DNA of 64,000 nucleotides from M3007 sp031425155 (GTDB lineage: Bacteria > Bacteroidota > Bacteroidia > Chitinophagales > Saprospiraceae), in assembly GCA_031425155.1 (NCBI GenBank), contig JANPIV010000058.1, positions 45,636 to 109,635 on the forward strand, given 5' to 3'. The notes under the pieces were generated by a model. The model was not told the DNA's origin. It saw only the letters and a program-made list of their open reading frames with translations, and made no database searches. This document shows positions 60,860-64,000 of the stretch, one piece after another. Numbering within the stretch: the first letter of the stretch is position 1; each line of letters opens with the position of its first letter. Both the position numbers and the translations under genes were made by a program.

Positions 60860-61717
60860 ATGAGTATTTTACTCAAATACTCAATACCCCGATATGTCAC
60901 TTTTATCCTGATAACGATTGGCTTGCTGCTCAGCAGTGCCGCTGTTTTCGGACAATCGGACGCGAATCTTTTCCCCCCCAAACCGGAACCTGCCGTGTAT
61001 GTCCACGACTATGCGGGCTGGTTGTCGGCAGATCAAAAGTCGGCGCTGGAACAGAAACTCCGTCGCTACTGGGACTCCACGTCCACGCAGATCGTGGTGA
61101 TGATCCGCCCGGACATTGGCGATTATGACAAGTCGTCCTATGCTTTTGAATTGGGCAATCGCTGGGGTATTGGTCGGAAAGACAAGAACAATGGCGTGCT
61201 GATGCTTATCAAAACGGAAGCGCCGGAACGGGGGATTTTTATCGCCACAGGCTACGGCACCGAAGGCGCATTGCCCGACATCACCGCCGGGCAGATCATC
61301 CGCAACGTGATGTCGCCTTATTTCCGACAACAACAGTATGGCGAGGGCATTGATGCGGGCGTAGATGCCATCATTACGGCTCTTTCCGGCGAGTTCAAAG
61401 CCGAACCCAATCAGAGCGAAATGACGGACGGGGAAGCATTGGCCGTCGTGGGGATTATATTTCTGCTTTTCGTACTCTTTATTGGGTTCATTGTCTGGCG
61501 TATCCGCAAAAAAGGCACCTGGTACACGCACTCCGGCGGACCCAATTCCCGCAACTCACGGGGCGGTGGTTTCGGCGGCGGCTGGTGGATCGGCGGTGGC
61601 GGTTTTGGTGGTGGCAGCGGCTGGGGCGGCGGTGGAGGAGGTGGCGGTGGCTTCGGCGATGGCGGCAGTTTTGGTGGCGGTAGTTTTGGCGGCGGCGGCG
61701 CAGGAGGAGACTGGTAG
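60860..61717 (+). CDS. TPM-domain protein, membrane-anchored, with Gly-rich tail
   Basis: A 285-residue YgcG-like protein. A signal peptide (ILITIGLLLSSAAVFGQS) leads to a TPM domain (about 40-185; VHDYAGWLSADQKSALEQKL, WDSTSTQIVVMIRPDIGDYD, GIFIATGYGTEGALPDITAG, YFRQQQYGEGIDAGVDAIIT). A transmembrane helix (LAVVGIIFLLFVLFIGFIVW, about 190-210) is followed by a low-complexity tail of Gly with few other residues (FGGGWWIGGGGFGGGSGWGG and onward). The architecture is standard for the family. It completes the LemA-TPM-TPM cluster. Confidence 0.9.
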   Translation: MSILLKYSIPRYVTFILITIGLLLSSAAVFGQSDANLFPPKPEPAVYVHDYAGWLSADQKSALEQKLRRYWDSTSTQIVVMIRPDIGDYDKSSYAFELGNRWGIGRKDKNNGVLMLIKTEAPERGIFIATGYGTEGALPDITAGQIIRNVMSPYFRQQQYGEGIDAGVDAIITALSGEFKAEPNQSEMTDGEALAVVGIIFLLFVLFIGFIVWRIRKKGTWYTHSGGPNSRNSRGGGFGGGWWIGGGGFGGGSGWGGGGGGGGGFGDGGSFGGGSFGGGGAGGDW

Positions 61718-62029
61718 TCGAATGCGGAGTTCGGAATGGTGGGTAAGGGAGTTTGGTGATTCTTTTTTAACGTTCGTTAGAGTCTGTACCAACTAGTCGG
61801 GTTTATACACAACAATGTAGAACACGTCACAGAACACGCCCCTTTTGTCATTCTGTTGGAAACCGTCCACATCGCGATACATGTCATAGTAGACGTCACG
61901 TTTGTTATAAATTGAAATAAAGTTACTTTTTACTAGTAAAAATATAGTTAATCACCGATTATTTGAAAGCAATTTCACCATTAACCAATCAACTAATTAA
62001 CCAGTCAACCAATAACTAATCAACCATAC
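61718..62029. other. Intergenic region with a dispersed repeat copy
   Basis: A 312-bp gap. 61817-61830 (GTAGAACACGTCAC) and 61843-61870 repeat sequences found at 54727-54769; the second block differs from its counterpart at three or four positions. The far end is the word ACCAATCAACTAATTAACCA repeated with changes. No gene. Confidence 0.5.
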
Positions 62030-62416
62030 ATGAGCATCCAGCAAGCCGGCATCTATGTCGCCCCGTCGGACACCCACGGCCAGGGCGTTTTTGCCGCCCG
62101 CGACATCGAAGCAGGCGAGGTCATCGAGGTATGCCCGATTCTGCTTTTCCCAAAGGCCGAATTGCCTTTTATTCGCCAAACGATGCTGGATGACTACTAT
62201 TTTGATTGGGGAGAGGATGGCGAATGGTACGCGCTGTGCCTGGGATTCGGCTCTTTGTACAATCATTCCTACGAACCGAATGCCGAATACGGGATGGATT
62301 TTGAGGCCCGCACGATTGATTTTTATTGCCTGAAAGATATTCCCGCTGGCGCGGAAATCCTGATCAACTACAACGGCGATGCAGATAACCACAGTAAAGT
62401 GTGGTTTGAAAAATGA
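62030..62416 (+). CDS. SET-domain protein lysine methyltransferase
   Basis: A 128-residue single-domain SET protein. It starts GIYVAPSDTHGQGVFAARDI, then FGSLYNHSYEPNAEYGMDFE (the NHSxxPN cofactor loop) and GAEILINYNGDADN, which corresponds to the ELxxxY end of the SET fold. The size is close to bacterial stand-alone SET proteins. It probably methylates lysine in a protein with AdoMet; the substrate is unknown. The stop overlaps the next start (ATGA) by 4 nt, so it is coupled to xseB. Confidence 0.9.
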   Translation: MSIQQAGIYVAPSDTHGQGVFAARDIEAGEVIEVCPILLFPKAELPFIRQTMLDDYYFDWGEDGEWYALCLGFGSLYNHSYEPNAEYGMDFEARTIDFYCLKDIPAGAEILINYNGDADNHSKVWFEK

Positions 62417-62640
62417 ACACCAAAAGCACGATGAAAAAACAGCCGCAACCGCTTTCCTATACAACCGCCTACGCAGAATTGCAGCAAATCGTCAGTGAAA
62501 TCCAGGAAGAAACGATCAATCTCGACGACCTGACGGCCAAAATCGCCCGCGCCACGGAACTCATCAGCTTCTGCCGCGACCGCCTGCGTATGACGGAGGA
62601 AGAGGTGGCCAAATTGACCGATGTTGGGTACTTGAAATAA
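62413..62640 (+). CDS. xseB: Exodeoxyribonuclease VII small subunit
   Basis: A 75-residue helical protein: SYTTAYAELQQIVSEIQEET, NLDDLTAKIARATELISFCR, DRLRMTEEEVAKLTDV, which is the XseB pattern. It joins XseA to form the exonuclease that degrades single-stranded DNA from both ends. The large-subunit gene is not beside it, and instead the SET-domain gene is. Confidence 0.88.
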   Translation: MNTKSTMKKQPQPLSYTTAYAELQQIVSEIQEETINLDDLTAKIARATELISFCRDRLRMTEEEVAKLTDVGYLK

Positions 62641-62645
62641 CACCC

Positions 62646-63332
62646 ATGCAAAATATAAAAATCCTCTACGTAGAAGACGAGCCGTTTTTGGGCAAGATCG
62701 TCCGGGAAAGCCTGGAAAGCCGGGCCTTTGAACTGCGCTGGGTGGAGGATGGCGCGTTGGTTCTGGAAGCACTCGAACAGTTTCAGCCCGATGTGTGCGT
62801 ACTGGACGTGATGTTGCCCAACCGCGATGGTTTTTCGCTGGGTCGGGAGATCAGGGTCCTGCGCCCTACCCTGCCCATTCTTTTTCTGACCGCCAAAAAC
62901 CAGACTGCCGACGTAGTGCAGGGCTTCGATTCCGGTGGCAATGACTATATCCGCAAGCCTTTCAGTATGGAGGAACTGATCGCGCGCATCCAGAACCTGC
63001 TGCACCTGACCCGTGGCACGTCATCGCCCGCTTCTACGCACCTGGCCATTGGCCGCTACCGTTTCTCTCCCACCCGCCAGGAACTGCTGCTGGAGGAGCA
63101 ATCGCGACAACTTTCCCACCGCGAAAACCAGTTGCTGACTATCCTGGCGACCCGCCCCAATGAAGCCATTCCCCGTAAAGACATTCTGGATCAGGTGTGG
63201 GGCAGTGATGCTTTCTTTAATTCCCGCAATCTGGATGTGTACATTACGCGCTTGCGTGATTATTTGAAAGAAGATAGTGGTGTGCAATTATTGACTTTAA
63301 AGGGGGTGGGTTATCGGTTGGTGTGTAGTTGA
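62646..63332 (+). CDS. OmpR-type response regulator, orphan
   Basis: A 228-residue regulator with receiver (ILYVEDEPFLGKIVRESLES, Asp in VCVLDVMLPNRDGFSL, Lys in YIRKPFSM) and winged-helix DNA-binding domain (about 130-228; LSHRENQLLTILATRPNEAI, NLDVYITRLRDYLKEDSGVQ). It starts 5 nt after xseB on the same strand, so it may be cotranscribed with it. No histidine kinase gene is next to it. Confidence 0.93.
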   Translation: MQNIKILYVEDEPFLGKIVRESLESRAFELRWVEDGALVLEALEQFQPDVCVLDVMLPNRDGFSLGREIRVLRPTLPILFLTAKNQTADVVQGFDSGGNDYIRKPFSMEELIARIQNLLHLTRGTSSPASTHLAIGRYRFSPTRQELLLEEQSRQLSHRENQLLTILATRPNEAIPRKDILDQVWGSDAFFNSRNLDVYITRLRDYLKEDSGVQLLTLKGVGYRLVCS

Positions 63333-63366
63333 AATAAGTGATATTTATTAATAACATGTCTATTCC

Positions 63367-63951
63367 ATGATTAAAATTCAAGCCGCCACTGTTGCCAACG
63401 CACGATTAATTGCCGATATCGGCGCAAAAGCCTTTGTAGAATCGCATAGCAGCAGCGCAGCTGCCGCAGATATTGAATCGTACGTCTCCACTAAACTCGC
63501 TGTGGATGTAGTAGAAGCCGAATTAAATGACCCGGAAAACCTGTTTCATCTTCTCTATTTTCAAGGTCAGGCAGTTGGATACTCCAAAATAATGCTCCAC
63601 AAGTCTTATCCTTTAATTGCCGCTACTAATGTTACAAAACTGGAAAGGCTGTATTTATTAAAAGAATTCTATGGTTTCAAACTGGGACTGGCGCTCTTCG
63701 AGTTTATTATTGCTCTTTCCAAAAACGCGAATCAGGCAGGAATATGGCTTTTTGTCTGGACAGGCAATGAACGCGCCATGCGCTTTTACAGGCAAGCCGG
63801 ATTTGAAATTATTGGCGACGGCTACTTTAAAATTTCTGAAACGCATGCTAACCCAAACTATATTTACCTTTCGACATTGATTAGTTATAGTCAGTCAAAG
63901 AAACTGTTGAAAATCAATAGCCTTTTGTCAAAAATCGATATTACTACGTAA
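63367..63951 (+). CDS. GNAT-family N-acetyltransferase
   Basis: A 194-residue acetyltransferase. Visible: the N-terminal strand KIQAATVANARLIADIGAKA, LERLYLLKEFYGFKLGLALF at the acetyl-CoA pyrophosphate loop (here YGFKLG in place of the usual QxxGxG), and WLFVWTGNERAMRFYRQAGF with EIIGDGYFKISE. The pattern matches small-molecule (amine or amino-acid) acetyltransferases. Substrate unknown. Only 49 nt remain to the window end; no further gene is seen. Confidence 0.87.
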   Translation: MIKIQAATVANARLIADIGAKAFVESHSSSAAAADIESYVSTKLAVDVVEAELNDPENLFHLLYFQGQAVGYSKIMLHKSYPLIAATNVTKLERLYLLKEFYGFKLGLALFEFIIALSKNANQAGIWLFVWTGNERAMRFYRQAGFEIIGDGYFKISETHANPNYIYLSTLISYSQSKKLLKINSLLSKIDITT

Positions 63952-64000
63952 TGTCGAGAGGTATTAGAGTTGTTTTGCTATGATAATCAACGACTTGTCA

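Overview
The window looks like chromosomal DNA of a member of the Bacteroidota, probably a Saprospiria/Chitinophagia-type organism with a GC content near 50 %. Four things point there. Many genes are preceded by the Bacteroidota -7 box TAnnTTTG. One large secreted protein ends in a CHU_C-type (type IX secretion, type B) sorting domain. Several families are typical of the phylum: an ABC permease fused to an M1 aminopeptidase, a TamL-like lipoprotein of the BamA superfamily, 7TMR-DISM/LuxR and LytTR signalling, and TlpA-like thioredoxins with long N-terminal extensions. Intergenic gaps are full of short AT-rich tandem words (TTAATGG, ATAACTC, AATTCATA, CAATAAC) and of REP-like palindromes. No rRNA, tRNA, CRISPR array, complete insertion sequence or prophage was found.

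Layout. 0-5 kb: envelope and regulatory genes (SPFH lipoprotein, OmpR-type two-component pair) and a toxin-antitoxin-like DUF433/DUF5615 module with a second DUF433 gene. 5-10 kb: an ABC exporter operon (ATPase, then a 1198-residue permease/aminopeptidase) interrupted by an AT-rich four-helix-bundle (S23/IVS-type) gene bounded by a 15-bp inverted repeat. 10-15 kb: three small secreted proteins and a NarL/7TMR-DISM two-component pair; two near-identical operator-promoter sequences precede the response regulator and the nearest secreted-protein gene. 15-20.5 kb: aceE, a 30-bp perfect hairpin, a PemK/MazF toxin-antitoxin pair, and a TIR + formylglycine-generating-enzyme-fold protein whose C-terminus resembles the variable region of a diversity-generating retroelement target. 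20.6-28.6 kb: FUSC transporter, T9SS cargo, recN, a Xer recombinase, rpsU, and an HDAC-family deacetylase.

28.6-33.8 kb is an accessory-looking, AT-richer stretch: a frameshifted small gene under a strong promoter, orphan small proteins, a 933-residue lipoprotein with a serine-hydrolase domain, a MITE-like hairpin and a gene fragment. 33.8-51.2 kb returns to housekeeping and metabolism: a carboxynorspermidine-synthase-like dehydrogenase, an arginyl-transferase-like protein, thioredoxin, threonine aldolase (with a REP-like palindrome inside its coding sequence), a GH32 fructan hydrolase, GlcD-type oxidase, Kdo transferase, RNase R, an exported class-V PLP enzyme, a small-protein/HNH pair, an enoyl-CoA hydratase and a GH25 lysozyme. 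51.2-64 kb: thiol-disulfide protein, FMN reductase, LytTR regulator, Kbl, a DUF937-OmpA protein, TamL, a SpoU methyltransferase, a LemA-TPM-TPM cluster, a SET-domain protein overlapping xseB, an OmpR regulator and a GNAT acetyltransferase.

The most promising leads are the putative DGR-type target protein, the paired operator-promoters around the NarL regulator, the S23 gene cassette inside the ABC operon, and the REP-like palindrome that has become part of the threonine aldolase coding sequence.
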